53,147 nucleotides of DNA. It comes from CAYNQK01 sp964470375 (GTDB taxonomy: Bacteria > Spirochaetota > Spirochaetia > Treponematales > JBGSOB01). Of the stretch, positions 24,984-35,866 are shown piece by piece. The DNA lies in the NCBI GenBank assembly GCA_964470375.1, contig CAYYCP010000015.1:1-53147 (forward strand), in the 5' to 3' direction. The notes beneath the pieces were generated by a model. It ran no database searches. It was not told the origin of the DNA and worked only from the letters and a program-made list of their open reading frames with translations. Positions within the stretch are counted from its first letter, which is position 1, and every line of letters begins with the position of its first letter. Both the position numbers and the translations under genes were made by a program.

Positions 24984-25799
24984 TCAGCTCCCCACCGCCG
25001 CGAAGCGGCGCAGGCCGCGCATCCACAGCAGGCGCCCGATGACGGACAGGCCGGCGATCCAGGCCAGGGCGAGAGCGAAGGGCCGCAGGGCATCCGCGGG
25101 GCCGAGCCTCCCGGTGAGGAGCTCGGTGGGGAACTGGATAGTGAAGCGGAAGGGCAGGAGGGACAGGACGCGCTCGGCGGCCGGGCCGAAGACGGCCAGG
25201 GGCAGGATGCCGCCCGAGACGGCCACGATGGTGATGCGGGCGGCCTCGAAGAGGAAGCCTATCTCGGTGAGCCAGAAGCCCGACAGGCCGACGCACCAGA
25301 AGATGAGGAAATTGAGGACGAAGGCCAGGAGGAGGGAGAGGAGGAAGAGACCCAGGGCGGCCGGGGCCAGGCTGAAGGAGAAGAAGAGGCTCAGGGCCCC
25401 CAGGGCGGCCGCCAGGAGGAGGCCCATGAGGGCAGATTGGCCGGCCTTGTCGCCCAGGAAGGAGAAGAGGCGGAAGCCCATGTAGCTCATGGGCTTGACC
25501 AGGTAGCGGTCCAGGCTGCCCGAGCGGATGTCCCCGTTGAGGTCGTACTCGAAGCCGGCCCGGGTCAGGCGGGTCACAAGCTGGGCTATGACCGTGTAGG
25601 CGACCATCTGCTCGAAGCTGAAGCCGAACAGGGATGCACTTGGATCGTCCCCGTACAGGACAATCCATAGGGCGCCCTGGATGGCGATGGGCGCGATGGC
25701 CGATACCAGGGACAGGAGGAAATTGCTACGGTACTCCAGACTGGCCCGGAAGCCGGTCCTGAAGCAGGCGGCGTACTTGGCCGCGGCCTGGCTACGCAA
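24984..25799 (-). CDS. ABC-2 type transporter permease (first subunit)
   Basis: About 271 residues with a TTG start at 25799 (LRSQAAAKYAACFRTGFRAS), overlapping the ATPase stop by 8 nt. An in-frame ATG at 25853 would add 18 residues but overlaps the ATPase coding end further. Like its neighbour it has the ABC-2 entrance motif (SLEYRSNFLLSLVSAIAP), then YDLNGDIRSGSLDRYLVKPM, which parallels the SFDLMLVKPV segment of the second permease. Six helices follow. The two permeases are paralogues that probably form a heterodimer in the inner membrane. Confidence 0.85.
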   Translation of the reverse strand: MRSQAAAKYAACFRTGFRASLEYRSNFLLSLVSAIAPIAIQGALWIVLYGDDPSASLFGFSFEQMVAYTVIAQLVTRLTRAGFEYDLNGDIRSGSLDRYLVKPMSYMGFRLFSFLGDKAGQSALMGLLLAAALGALSLFFSFSLAPAALGLFLLSLLLAFVLNFLIFWCVGLSGFWLTEIGFLFEAARITIVAVSGGILPLAVFGPAAERVLSLLPFRFTIQFPTELLTGRLGPADALRPFALALAWIAGLSVIGRLLWMRGLRRFAAVGS

Positions 25800-26778
25800 G
25801 CCCGTCCCCCTGGCCGTAGAGCCGGGCGATGCCTTCCTCCAATGGGGTTTCACCGATGGTCAAGTCGGCCACCGGCAGCTCGTCCAGGAGGCGGCGCGAG
25901 AATCCCCGCACCTCCGAACGATCCACCTGGAATTCGGCGCTCTCCCCGTCCAGGCCCTTGAAGCCGGGGTAGGCGGACAGGCGCGCCTCCGCCACGGCCT
26001 CGGAGAAAACGAGACGCACGATCTTCTTGTCGGCCAGGGTCTGGTTGACGCGGCTCAGGGGGCCGTCGTAGACGATGCGCCCCTGATTGATGAGGATGAT
26101 GCGTTCGCACAGGTCCTCGATGTCCGAGAGGTAATGGCTGGTGAGCATGACCGTGGTGCCGAAGCGCCCGTTGAGGCCCCTGACCACATCGCGGATGGCA
26201 CGCTGGGAAATGATGTCCAGGCCGATGGTGGGCTCGTCCAGGAAGAGGACCTCAGGCCGGTGCAGAAGGGCGGCGATGATCTCCATCTTCATGCGCTCGC
26301 CCAGGGACAGGCGGCGTACCTGCACGGACAGCTGCTCGGCGACCTTGAAGGCCTCCACCAGTTCGTCCAGGGTCCGGCGGTAGACGGCCTTGTCGATCTC
26401 GTAGATAGTCCGGTTGAGATCGAAGGACTCCAGGGCCGGCAGGTCCGGCCAGAGCTGACTGCGCTGCCCCATGACGATGGAGACGCGCATGCGGAAGTCC
26501 TTCTTGCGCTGCCAGGGCACGAAGTCCATCACCCGGGCCCGGCCGGAGCTGGGGTGCATGATGCCGGAGAGGATCTTAAGGGTAGTGGTCTTGCCAGCCC
26601 CGTTGGGCCCAAGAAAACCCACCGTGGAAGCGGCCTCGATGGAGAAGGAGACGTCTTTGACGGCCTCCTTGACCTTGAGCTTGCGGGCTACCAGGTTCCT
26701 GACCGAGCCCCCCAGCCCTTCGGCCTTCTCGTAGTACCTGAAGGAACGGCACAGGTTCGACACTTCGATGATGTACAT
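25792..26778 (-). CDS. ABC transporter ATP-binding protein
   Basis: 328 residues from the ATG at 26776-26778 (MYIIEVSNLCRSF), GGAGG 10 nt upstream. Walker A GFLGPNGAGKTTTLKIL, signature RRLSLGERMKMEIIAALLH (LSLGE variant of LSGGQ), Walker B EVLFLDEPTIGLD and the switch His in TSHYLSD are all present. The C-terminal extension of about 90 residues is typical of the DUF4162/NatA-like branch. First gene of the exporter operon, from a promoter at 26822-26850. It supplies energy for the two ABC-2 permeases downstream. Confidence 0.93.
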   Translation of the reverse strand: MYIIEVSNLCRSFRYYEKAEGLGGSVRNLVARKLKVKEAVKDVSFSIEAASTVGFLGPNGAGKTTTLKILSGIMHPSSGRARVMDFVPWQRKKDFRMRVSIVMGQRSQLWPDLPALESFDLNRTIYEIDKAVYRRTLDELVEAFKVAEQLSVQVRRLSLGERMKMEIIAALLHRPEVLFLDEPTIGLDIISQRAIRDVVRGLNGRFGTTVMLTSHYLSDIEDLCERIILINQGRIVYDGPLSRVNQTLADKKIVRLVFSEAVAEARLSAYPGFKGLDGESAEFQVDRSEVRGFSRRLLDELPVADLTIGETPLEEGIARLYGQGDGLA

Positions 26779-26821
26779 GCTCAGGATGCCTCCGGGCTGC
26801 CGGCGCCAGCAGCTCCCGGCG

Positions 26822-26850
26822 ATGCTAGCCCATGCCCCGGCCGCGGTCAA
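26822..26850 (-). promoter_or_regulatory. Promoter of the ABC exporter operon
   Basis: Minus strand: TTGACC (26850-26845), 17-bp spacer, TAGCAT (26827-26822). The -35 matches 5 of 6. It lies 43 bp before the ATPase start codon, which has its own GGAGG site. Confidence 0.55.
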
Positions 26851-26949
26851 TAGAGCCCGAAGCTGATCGGATCCTTGGCGGTCGCTTGCGCAATCCTCCC
26901 CGATGCGCGAGAATTTCCTCAGGATAGATGAAGAAATAGAGGGCCGAAA

Positions 26950-28817
<1,868 letters not shown>

Positions 28818-28824
<7 letters not shown>

Positions 28825-29975
28825 CTCATGCGCAGGCGCTCTTCCTCGGCGTGACGTTCGATGGCCAGGGAGATCAGGCGGTCTATGAGCTCTGCGTAAC
28901 CGATGCCGCTGGCCTCCCAGAGCTTGGGGTACATCGATATTGAGGTGAAGCCGGGTATGGTGTTGAGCTCATTGACCAGGAGCTCCCCGGTATCAGCCAG
29001 GAAGAAGTCCACCCGCGCCATGCCCTCGCACTCCAGGGCCAGGAAGGCCCGCACGGCCATGTCCTGGACGCGCGCAATGTCACTCTTCTCGAGCTTGGCG
29101 GGAATTTCCAGGGCGGCCCCGTTCTCGTCCACATACTTGGCCTGGTAGGAATAGAAATCATCCCGCGGGATGACCTCGCCGGGCAGGCTGGCCAGGGGTT
29201 CGCGGTTGCCCAGGACCGAGCATTCCAGCTCGCGCCCCCGGATGCCCTTCTCCACCAGGACCTTGCGGTCGAAGCGGAAGGCCTCCTCGATGGCGGAACC
29301 CAGCTCCTCCTCGGAGTGGACCTTCGAGACGCCCACTGAGGAGCCGCAGTTGGCGGGCTTGACGAAGCAAGGATAGCCCAGGTCCCGGCCGATCTCGCGG
29401 ACGGGTATCTCCAATGCCCGGCCCGGGGGCGGCGAGCGCAGGGTCAGCCAGGGCGCTACCGGTATGCCCGCGTCCCGGAGGAGGCGCTTGGCGGCGTCCT
29501 TGTCCATGCAGGCAGCCGAGCCCAGGACACCCGGGCCCACGAAGGGGATGCCTGCCAGCTTGAGCATGCCCTGGACGGTACCATCCTCCCCGTTGGTGCC
29601 GTGGAGGACGGGGAAGACCACATCCACGCGATCCATAGGGCGGCGCCGTTCCAGGTCCATGAGGACGGCCCCCTGTCCAGGGCTCAGGCTCCGCGCGACG
29701 GCAGATCCCGAGCCGGGCTCATCCGCGGCTCGCGAGGGTAAAAGGGCCACCTCGGCGTCATCAGCCGCCAGGGCCCTGAGGGAGCCGTCCCCCGACTCGA
29801 GGAGGGCCCGCGATGAATCGCCCGACCTCCAGGAGCCGTCCTTGGCGATGCCCACGAGGATGGGCTCGTACTTGTCGCGGTCCAGGGCGGCTAAAACGTT
29901 GCGGGCCGACCTGATGGAGACTTCGTGCTCGGCTGAGCGGCCGCCGAAGAGAATGGCGATGCGCTTCTTTTCCAT
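28818..29975 (-). CDS. ddl: D-alanine--D-alanine ligase
   Basis: 385 residues. It joins two D-Ala molecules with ATP for peptidoglycan precursors. MEKKRIAILFGGRSAEHEVS is the classical start. The ATP-grasp domain has CFVKPANCGSSVGVSK, EKGIRGRELECSVLG and VNELNTIPGFTSISMYP. The loop reading FYSYQAKY, with Tyr before the QAKY, matches D-Ala-specific Ddl enzymes rather than VanA-type lactate ligases. Ribosome site weak. It is downstream of the GH20 hexosaminidase by 36 bp, so both may serve cell-wall turnover. It converges on the kinase gene with a 7-bp overlap of the ends. Confidence 0.95.
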
Positions 29976-30011
29976 AGATGTCGACAGGCTACCCGCTCAG
30001 ACGATGGGCTG

Positions 30012-31556
30012 TCAACGGAGAGGCGGATGGGATGCAGTGTGAGCGGCCAAGCGTCGCTGGAAATCCTTGAAATCCTCTCTTCCGGCCGGCGACCAGGCTA
30101 CCTCGGCCAGGGCGCAGGCCCGCGGCCAGATGGCCTTCTCAGCCGCGGCCACGCCATAGAAACCCTCGCTGAAGAAGACAGCCTCCAGGCCAAGGCAGGG
30201 GCCGGCCGCCTCTCCGCGGGCCTTGACAGCTGCCGCCCGCGGGGCCTCAGGGTCGAAGGCGTAGGCCGTCTCCAGGCTGACTTTGGCGAGTGGGTAGCAG
30301 AGGTAAGTCTTCTCCCAAGGCGAGGCGATATAGGCCGCTCCCGCCAAGGATGCCAGGCGGGCCCTGTCCTCCGAGCGCCAAACCTGCACCAAGGCTCCCG
30401 CGGGCAGGCCGCCCTCCATGATCTCGTCCCAGCCCACGAGGATCCGCCCGCGCTCGGAGAGGAAGGCCGCCAGGCGGGCGGTGAACCAGGCCTGGAGGGC
30501 GGCCTCGTCCGCCAGGCCCTCGGCATCGATGCGGGCCTGGCAGAGGGGGCAGGCCTTCCAGCGGGTCTTGGGCACCTCGTCCCCCCCGACATGGAAGCAG
30601 GCCGAGGGGAAAATATCCAGGAGCTCCCCGATGACATCCTCGGCGAAGCGCAGGGCGGAATCCTTGCCCAGGCAGAGGACGTCCTGGTGCACGCCCCAGC
30701 GTTGGCTGACATCGAAGGGCCCGCCGCGGCAGGACAACTCCGGGTAGGCCGCCAGGGCCGCGGTGACGTGGCCGGGCAGGTCAATCTCCGGCAGGACCTG
30801 GATGAAGCGGCCGGCGGCGTAGGCCACCACCTCGCGCAGCTCCTCCTGGCTATAGGCGCCCCCGTAGCGCGAGGCGCCCTGGCCGCGGTAGGCCCCGACC
30901 CCGGTGAGGCGCGGATAGGCCTTTATCTCGGCCCGCCAGCCCTGGTCGTCGCTCAGGTGCCAGTGCAGGACGTTGTACTTGTGGGCGGCCAGCTGGTCGA
31001 TCAGGCGCTTGACGTAGTCGATGCCGTAGAAGCTGCGGGCCTCGTCCAGCATGAAGCCGCGCCAGGCGAAGCGCGGCCGGTCGCGGATGAGGAGGGCCGG
31101 GAGGGAGCCTCCCTCGATGAGGCCGAGGAGGCTCTGGATTCCGTAGAAGCAGCCGCGCGCCGAGGCCGCCCCGACGCGCGCGAGCGCGAGGCCGTCCCGG
31201 CCCTCCGAGACTTCCAGGCTGTAAGCCTCGGAGGCGGGATCCTCGGGCCCCTCGCGCGCCAGGAGGATGCCGGCGGAGGGAGGCTCGGCCTCCAGGGCCC
31301 GGTCGCGGATCGAGGCGGCGATGCCCTCATCGTCACGGAGGCGCCGGGCCAGGTAATCCGCCAGGGCCGGATAGCCCATCCCGGCCGCATCGATCCAGAT
31401 GGCCGGGGCCTTTCCCAGGGCCAGGCGACCGCCCTTGGCCTCCGCGTAGGCCGGGGCCGGGATCAAGGACAGGGCCGGCTCCCCGGGCGCGCGAGCGCAG
31501 GCCAGGGCGCCCAGGAGGGCCATCAGGGCCGGGAAAGGCCCGGGCATCAGCCCCAT
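30012..31556 (-). CDS. Beta-N-acetylhexosaminidase, GH20
   Basis: 514 residues. Start at 31556; a second ATG three codons in (MPGPFPALMALLGALAC) is equally possible. The N-terminus is a signal peptide ending GALAC, a probable lipoprotein. The GH20b domain precedes the TIM barrel, which has FAWRGFMLDEARSFYG, then LHWHLSDDQGWRAEIKAYPR and LPEIDLPGHV, and the catalytic Asp-Glu pair in CFHVGGDEVPKTRW. The enzyme releases terminal GlcNAc or GalNAc by substrate assistance. Location should be periplasmic or outer surface. It starts 17 bp after the alcohol dehydrogenase stop and precedes ddl. Confidence 0.93.
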   Translation of the reverse strand: MGLMPGPFPALMALLGALACARAPGEPALSLIPAPAYAEAKGGRLALGKAPAIWIDAAGMGYPALADYLARRLRDDEGIAASIRDRALEAEPPSAGILLAREGPEDPASEAYSLEVSEGRDGLALARVGAASARGCFYGIQSLLGLIEGGSLPALLIRDRPRFAWRGFMLDEARSFYGIDYVKRLIDQLAAHKYNVLHWHLSDDQGWRAEIKAYPRLTGVGAYRGQGASRYGGAYSQEELREVVAYAAGRFIQVLPEIDLPGHVTAALAAYPELSCRGGPFDVSQRWGVHQDVLCLGKDSALRFAEDVIGELLDIFPSACFHVGGDEVPKTRWKACPLCQARIDAEGLADEAALQAWFTARLAAFLSERGRILVGWDEIMEGGLPAGALVQVWRSEDRARLASLAGAAYIASPWEKTYLCYPLAKVSLETAYAFDPEAPRAAAVKARGEAAGPCLGLEAVFFSEGFYGVAAAEKAIWPRACALAEVAWSPAGREDFKDFQRRLAAHTASHPPLR

Positions 31557-31573
31557 CGCTCCGAAGGCCAGAC

Positions 31574-32746
31574 CTAGAGGGCCGATGCCAGGATGGCCGC
31601 GACGGCGGCCTGATCCAGCTTGACGAAGCGCCCCACCGTCCTTGTCCCCCCGGCTGTGGCCTTGGCGGCCATCTCGACGCTGCGGTCATCCTTCACGCCC
31701 AGCTCGGAGAGGCGGCCGGCCAGCCCGCACGAGCGATAGAAAGCCTCCAGGCGACGGATGCCCTCCAGGCCCGTCCTCCCTGGATCGCGGTAGTCAGGCT
31801 CGACGCCCCAGACCCGCTCGGCCCATTGGGCGAAGCGGGCCGGATCGTGTGCGAGCACATGGCGCATCCAGGCCGGGAAGACGATGGCCAAGCCGGCCCC
31901 ATGAGGTATGTCGTAGATACCCGAGAGCTCGTGCTCGATGTCGTGGGATGCCCAGTCGCCCTCGCGGCCCATGCCAAGCAGGTCGTTGTGGGCCACCGTG
32001 CCGATCCACATCAGCTCCGAGCGAGCCGCCAGGTTGGACGGATCCTCCAGGACAAGGGGTAGGGAGCGGATCAGCGCGCGCATGGTGGCCTCGCAGAGGC
32101 GGTCGCTGAAATCCACGTCGGGGCTGTTGGTGAAGTAGCGCTCCATGACGTGGCTCATGATGTCGGCCGCCCCGACGGCGGTCTGGTAGGGCGGCAGGCT
32201 GAGGGTCAGCTCCGGATCCAGAATGGCGAAAGCCGGACGCAGGCAGTGGTCGGCGGTCAGGCCGCGCTTGAGCCAGCCCTCCTCCTTGGTGATGACGCTG
32301 GATCCCGATGACTCCGAGCCGGCCGCTGGTATGGTGAGGACCACGCCCACAGGCAGGGCGGACTGGGGGACAGCCTTGCCCGCGTAGAAGTCCCAGACAT
32401 CGCCGGCGTAGGGGACACCAGCGGCGATGGCCTTGGCCGAGTCGATGGCGCTGCCGCCACCCACCGCCAAGATGCCCTCCAAGCCATTGCGCCGGCAGAG
32501 TTCGATGCCCTCCTGGACCAGGGACAGGCGCGGATTGGGCTGGACCCCCAAAAGCTCGACGAAGTCTACGCCCGCGGCAGACAGGTCGGCCTTGACACGG
32601 CCGAGGAGGCCCGAGCGGAGGGCGTTGCCCTGGCCCGCGTGGAGGAGAATCTTGGAGGCCATCGCCCTCGTCTCACGGCCTACCTGGTCGAGGCGCCCCG
32701 TCCCGAACACAATCTTGGTGCAGTTTTGGAATACGAATCCATCCAT
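31574..32746 (-). CDS. Iron-containing alcohol dehydrogenase
   Basis: 390 residues from the ATG at 32744-32746, GGAGGAGG 6 nt upstream. The NAD-binding segment ILAVGGGSAIDSAKAIAAG and the metal region with AADIMSHVMERYF and DIEHELSGIYDIPHGAGLA (His ligands) define the Fe-ADH family, close to YqhD/butanol dehydrogenase-like members. It begins FVFQNCTKIVFGTG, as BdhA/YqhD do. It probably reduces aldehydes with NAD(P)H. First gene of the run to GH20 and ddl. Confidence 0.93.
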   Translation of the reverse strand: MDGFVFQNCTKIVFGTGRLDQVGRETRAMASKILLHAGQGNALRSGLLGRVKADLSAAGVDFVELLGVQPNPRLSLVQEGIELCRRNGLEGILAVGGGSAIDSAKAIAAGVPYAGDVWDFYAGKAVPQSALPVGVVLTIPAAGSESSGSSVITKEEGWLKRGLTADHCLRPAFAILDPELTLSLPPYQTAVGAADIMSHVMERYFTNSPDVDFSDRLCEATMRALIRSLPLVLEDPSNLAARSELMWIGTVAHNDLLGMGREGDWASHDIEHELSGIYDIPHGAGLAIVFPAWMRHVLAHDPARFAQWAERVWGVEPDYRDPGRTGLEGIRRLEAFYRSCGLAGRLSELGVKDDRSVEMAAKATAGGTRTVGRFVKLDQAAVAAILASAL

Positions 32747-32781
32747 GCCGGCCTCCTCCGCCCTTAAGGGCGCTCGCACCA

Positions 32782-32787
32782 ACTATA
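32782..32787 (-). promoter_or_regulatory. -10 box of the alcohol dehydrogenase gene
   Basis: TATAGT on the minus strand (5 of 6) lies 35 bp before the ADH start codon. No convincing -35 was found. Confidence 0.4.
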
Positions 32788-32856
32788 CTAATGCCTCTAC
32801 CGGCAGGCCGCCATGCCTGGCATGTCAGCGGCGGGAGCGCGCCGGCCGGCGCCGCG

Positions 32857-32865
32857 TGGTATACT
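32857..32865 (+). promoter_or_regulatory. Extended -10 promoter of the radical SAM operon
   Basis: TG-G-TATACT (TATACT at 32860-32865) is an extended -10 about 20 nt before the GTG start. A 14-bp palindrome GCGCCGGCCGGCGC (32839-32852) sits just upstream in place of a -35 and could bind a regulator. No riboswitch-like structure fits in the 139 bp between the divergent genes. Confidence 0.55.
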
Positions 32866-32885
32866 GGCGCGGCGGGAGGCCCGGT

Positions 32886-34211
32886 GTGCGCCTGACATTC
32901 ATCAACCCCAACTTCACGGGCCGACGCAGCCGCGACGCCATGGAGCCCCTGGCCTTCGCCATCCTCTCGGCCCTCTGCCCTCCCGGAGTGGAAAAGCGCT
33001 TCTACGATGAGCGTGTGGAGGATATCCCCCTGAACGAGCCCACCGATCTGGTGGCCATCAGCGTCCAGACCTTCACCGCCCGCAGGGCCTACGCCATCGC
33101 CTCGGCCTATCGCTCCCGCGGGATCAAGGTAGTCCTAGGCGGCATACACCCCAGCCTGGCCCCCGACGAGGCCCAGGGCTTCGCCGACTGCGTGGCCATG
33201 GGAGACGCCGAGGCCGTCTGGCCCGCCCTCATGGATGATGCCCTGGCCGGCCGCCTCAAGCCGCGCTACGACGGCCTGGCCGCAAGCCCAGGCTCGCCCA
33301 TTGGCCCCTTCGACCGATCCATCTTCCGCGGCAAGCCCTACCCCCTCCTCAAGCCCGTCCAGGCCGGGCGCGGCTGCCGCTACGCCTGCGACTTCTGCAG
33401 CGTGCGGGCCCTCAACGGGACCGCCCTGCGACGCCGCGATCCGGCCGAGCTGGCCTCCGAGCTGGCCGCCATCCCCAGCCCCTTCATCTTCTTCAGCGAC
33501 GACAACCTCTTCGCCGACCCTACCTACACCGCCGCCCTCCTGGACGCCATCCGCCCCCTACGCAAGCGCTTCGCCTGCCAGATGAGCATAGACGCCGCCG
33601 GAGATCCCGGATTCGTTGAGCTCCTGGCGGGCTCGGGCTGCCTGGCCGTCTTCATGGGCTTCGAGTCCCTCGACCGCGACCGCCTGGAGGACATGGGCAA
33701 GGCCGCCAACCTGCGGGCCGACTACGCTGCGGCGGCGGCCAGGCTGCGCGCCAGCGGTATCATGGTCACAGGTTCCTTCGTCTTCGGCTATCCCGGCGAC
33801 GGCCCGGACAGCGTCATGCGGGCCCTGGCCTTCGCCCTCGAGCAGAGACTGTGCCTGGCCCACTTCAACATCCTCTACCCCTTCCCCGGCACGCCCCTCC
33901 TGGCACGCGCCCGCGCCGAAGGCCGCCTGCGCTTCGGAGACTGGTGGCTTCACCCGGACTATCAGTACGGCCTGTGCATGCTACGCCACAGCGATACGCT
34001 CGATATCGCCCAACGCGAGCAGGCCTGCCGCGACCTGGAGGCGGCCTGCTGGGGCGCACGGGCGGCCTTCAATTCACGTTCCTCGATCATGCGTCGCGCC
34101 CTGGATTTCAAAGCCAACTCGGGCAGTCCGGAACGGGCCCTGCTGTATTGGATGGCCAACCTGGCCAGCCGGAGCGAGCTCAGGCGCAAGCACGGGATGG
34201 GCTTGGGTTGA
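32886..34211 (+). CDS. B12-binding-type radical SAM enzyme A
   Basis: 441 residues with a GTG start at 32886 (GGGAGG 8 nt upstream). The open frame continues far upstream, antisense to the dehydrogenase, and is not coding there. The N-terminal Rossmann-like domain carries the cobalamin-domain hallmark VVLGGIHPSLAPDEA but no DxHxxG motif. The radical SAM cysteines are C164, C168 and C171 (CRYACDFC). Later FMGFESLDRDRLEDMGK and YPFPGTPLLARARAEGRL are typical of B12-dependent radical SAM proteins with a DUF4070-like tail. It ends with a basic segment and HGMGLG. Expected chemistry is a methyl or carbon rearrangement on an unactivated carbon. Substrate unknown. TGATG overlap with the GH3 gene. 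Confidence 0.88.
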   Translation: MRLTFINPNFTGRRSRDAMEPLAFAILSALCPPGVEKRFYDERVEDIPLNEPTDLVAISVQTFTARRAYAIASAYRSRGIKVVLGGIHPSLAPDEAQGFADCVAMGDAEAVWPALMDDALAGRLKPRYDGLAASPGSPIGPFDRSIFRGKPYPLLKPVQAGRGCRYACDFCSVRALNGTALRRRDPAELASELAAIPSPFIFFSDDNLFADPTYTAALLDAIRPLRKRFACQMSIDAAGDPGFVELLAGSGCLAVFMGFESLDRDRLEDMGKAANLRADYAAAAARLRASGIMVTGSFVFGYPGDGPDSVMRALAFALEQRLCLAHFNILYPFPGTPLLARARAEGRLRFGDWWLHPDYQYGLCMLRHSDTLDIAQREQACRDLEAACWGARAAFNSRSSIMRRALDFKANSGSPERALLYWMANLASRSELRRKHGMGLG

Positions 34212-35866
34212 TGGACCTGGGCGACCGAGCGGCTCATGCCCTCATCCGGGCCGCCTGCTCCCGCGAGAGGGCCGCCTTCCTCCGCGGGGCGTCCCAGGCC
34301 GCCGAGGTGCAGCGGGCCATCCTGACCGCCCTTCTTAAGGACAACGCCGATACGGTCTTCGGCCGCGAGCAGGGATTCGTCTCCATCCGCGGGCTCGCCG
34401 AATACGCCAAGGCCCTGCCAGTGCGCGGGTACCGTGATTTCCTTCCATATATAAAGCGCATCCGTGACGGGCGGGAGGCCATCCTGACCAGGGAGCCGGT
34501 GCGCCTCTTCGAGCCCACCAGCGGCACGGGCGCGGCCACCAAGTTCATCCCCTATACGGTCGGGCTCAGGGCCCAGTACGGGCGGGCCGCCAGGGCTTGG
34601 CTGGGGGATCTGTACAGATTCGCGCCGGGCATCCGCAGTGGTCGGCATTGGTGGTCGGTATCGCCCTCGGAGCGGGCCCGACCGGATTTCCCCACCAGCG
34701 TTCCCGTAGGCTTCGACAACGACGCGGCTTACCTGGGCGGGATAGGGCGGATTCTTGAAAGAACCATGGCCGTACCCGATTCCATCAAGGCGGCCCAGGA
34801 CCGTGATGAGTTTTTCGATCTCATGGCCTACTACCTCCTCAGGGCCGGCGACCTCAGCTTAGTATCGGTATGGAACCCCACCTACTTCCTCATTGCCTTC
34901 GGCGAATGCCTAGCCCGCGCCGAATCGGCCTGCCGGCGGATGCAGGCTCGATCCATGGCCGCCGGAGGCGGAGGCCTGGCCGCGAGGGCCCACGCTGTCC
35001 AGACAGCCATAGATGCCTACGCCGGCCACGGTGACCAGGCCCGCCTCCTCAACCAGCTATGGCCGCGGTTGGCCCTCGTCTCGGCCTGGGCCGACGCTGC
35101 CGCCGGAGCGCCCGCAAGAGAACTGATGGGCCTGGCCTCAAAGGCTATCTTCCAGCCCAAGGGTCTCCTGGCCACGGAGGGCGCGGTCAGCATACCCATG
35201 TGGGTGGATCCAGGCGGGACGTCCCCATATGCCGCGCCGGCTCACCTTCCGGCATACCGCTCGCACTACCTTGAGTTTCTCCCACTGGGCGAGGAGGACG
35301 GCGCGCGCGCCCGCGGCCTCATGGAGCTGGACAAGGGGCAGAATTATCGCGTCCTCATCAGCACAGCCGGCGGCCTCTACCGCTATGATCTGGAGGACAT
35401 AGTCAACGTGCAGGGGCGTGTCCTGGGCCTGCCGGCTCTGCGCTTCCGCGGGCGGGCCGAAGGGACGGACCTTGTCGGTGAAAAACTCAGTGAGGCCTTC
35501 TGCCATGAGCTCCTGGACAAGGTGTTCGGCCCGGCCGGCAGGCCGGAACTGGCCTTCCTAGCCCCTCGTGGGGACGGGCGTCTGGGTTATGTCATGTACG
35601 CCGGCCCCTTCCCGGGCCAGGCCCCGCCTCCTGGAATCGCGCAACGCGCCGAGAGCCTGCTCTCGGAGAACTACCACTACCGCCATGCCCGCCGCCTTGG
35701 CCAATTGGAGCCTTTACGGCTCTACGCCCTGGCGGTCGGAGCCCGGGGCGAGCGCATGCGGGCCGCCGCCCGGGAAGGCCGCAACCCGGGCGGGCTCAAG
35801 CCGGTCGCGCTGGACAAGCGCGCGGATTGGGATAGTATCTTGCCGGGAGGCTACATGGATGCTTGA
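34211..35866 (+). CDS. GH3 family acyl-adenylate amido synthetase
   Basis: 551 residues, ATG at 34211 inside the previous stop. The family, named for plant GH3 auxin-responsive proteins, belongs to the ANL superfamily and couples a carboxylic acid, through an acyl-AMP, to an amine or other acceptor. Visible marks: the P-loop-like FEPTSGTGAATKFIPYT (from about residue 100), TEGAVSIPMWVDPGG, then NYRVLISTAGGLYRYDLEDIV, which matches the YR.GD.V region, and FRGRAEGTDLVGEKLSE. The length fits bacterial GH3 proteins. Placed between radical SAM enzymes A and B, it suggests amide formation on the product of the pathway. The acyl substrate cannot be read. Confidence 0.87.
   Translation: MDLGDRAAHALIRAACSRERAAFLRGASQAAEVQRAILTALLKDNADTVFGREQGFVSIRGLAEYAKALPVRGYRDFLPYIKRIRDGREAILTREPVRLFEPTSGTGAATKFIPYTVGLRAQYGRAARAWLGDLYRFAPGIRSGRHWWSVSPSERARPDFPTSVPVGFDNDAAYLGGIGRILERTMAVPDSIKAAQDRDEFFDLMAYYLLRAGDLSLVSVWNPTYFLIAFGECLARAESACRRMQARSMAAGGGGLAARAHAVQTAIDAYAGHGDQARLLNQLWPRLALVSAWADAAAGAPARELMGLASKAIFQPKGLLATEGAVSIPMWVDPGGTSPYAAPAHLPAYRSHYLEFLPLGEEDGARARGLMELDKGQNYRVLISTAGGLYRYDLEDIVNVQGRVLGLPALRFRGRAEGTDLVGEKLSEAFCHELLDKVFGPAGRPELAFLAPRGDGRLGYVMYAGPFPGQAPPPGIAQRAESLLSENYHYRHARRLGQLEPLRLYALAVGARGERMRAAAREGRNPGGLKPVALDKRADWDSILPGGYMDA

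Noticed and set aside
32427..32885. Upstream extension of radical SAM A
   Set aside because: It is antisense to the alcohol dehydrogenase and spans the divergent promoters. The GTG at 32886 has a proper ribosome site.
32747..32885. Cobalamin riboswitch before the B12 radical SAM operon
   Set aside because: The 139-bp gap holds no B12-box-like text and is too short for the full structure together with both promoters.
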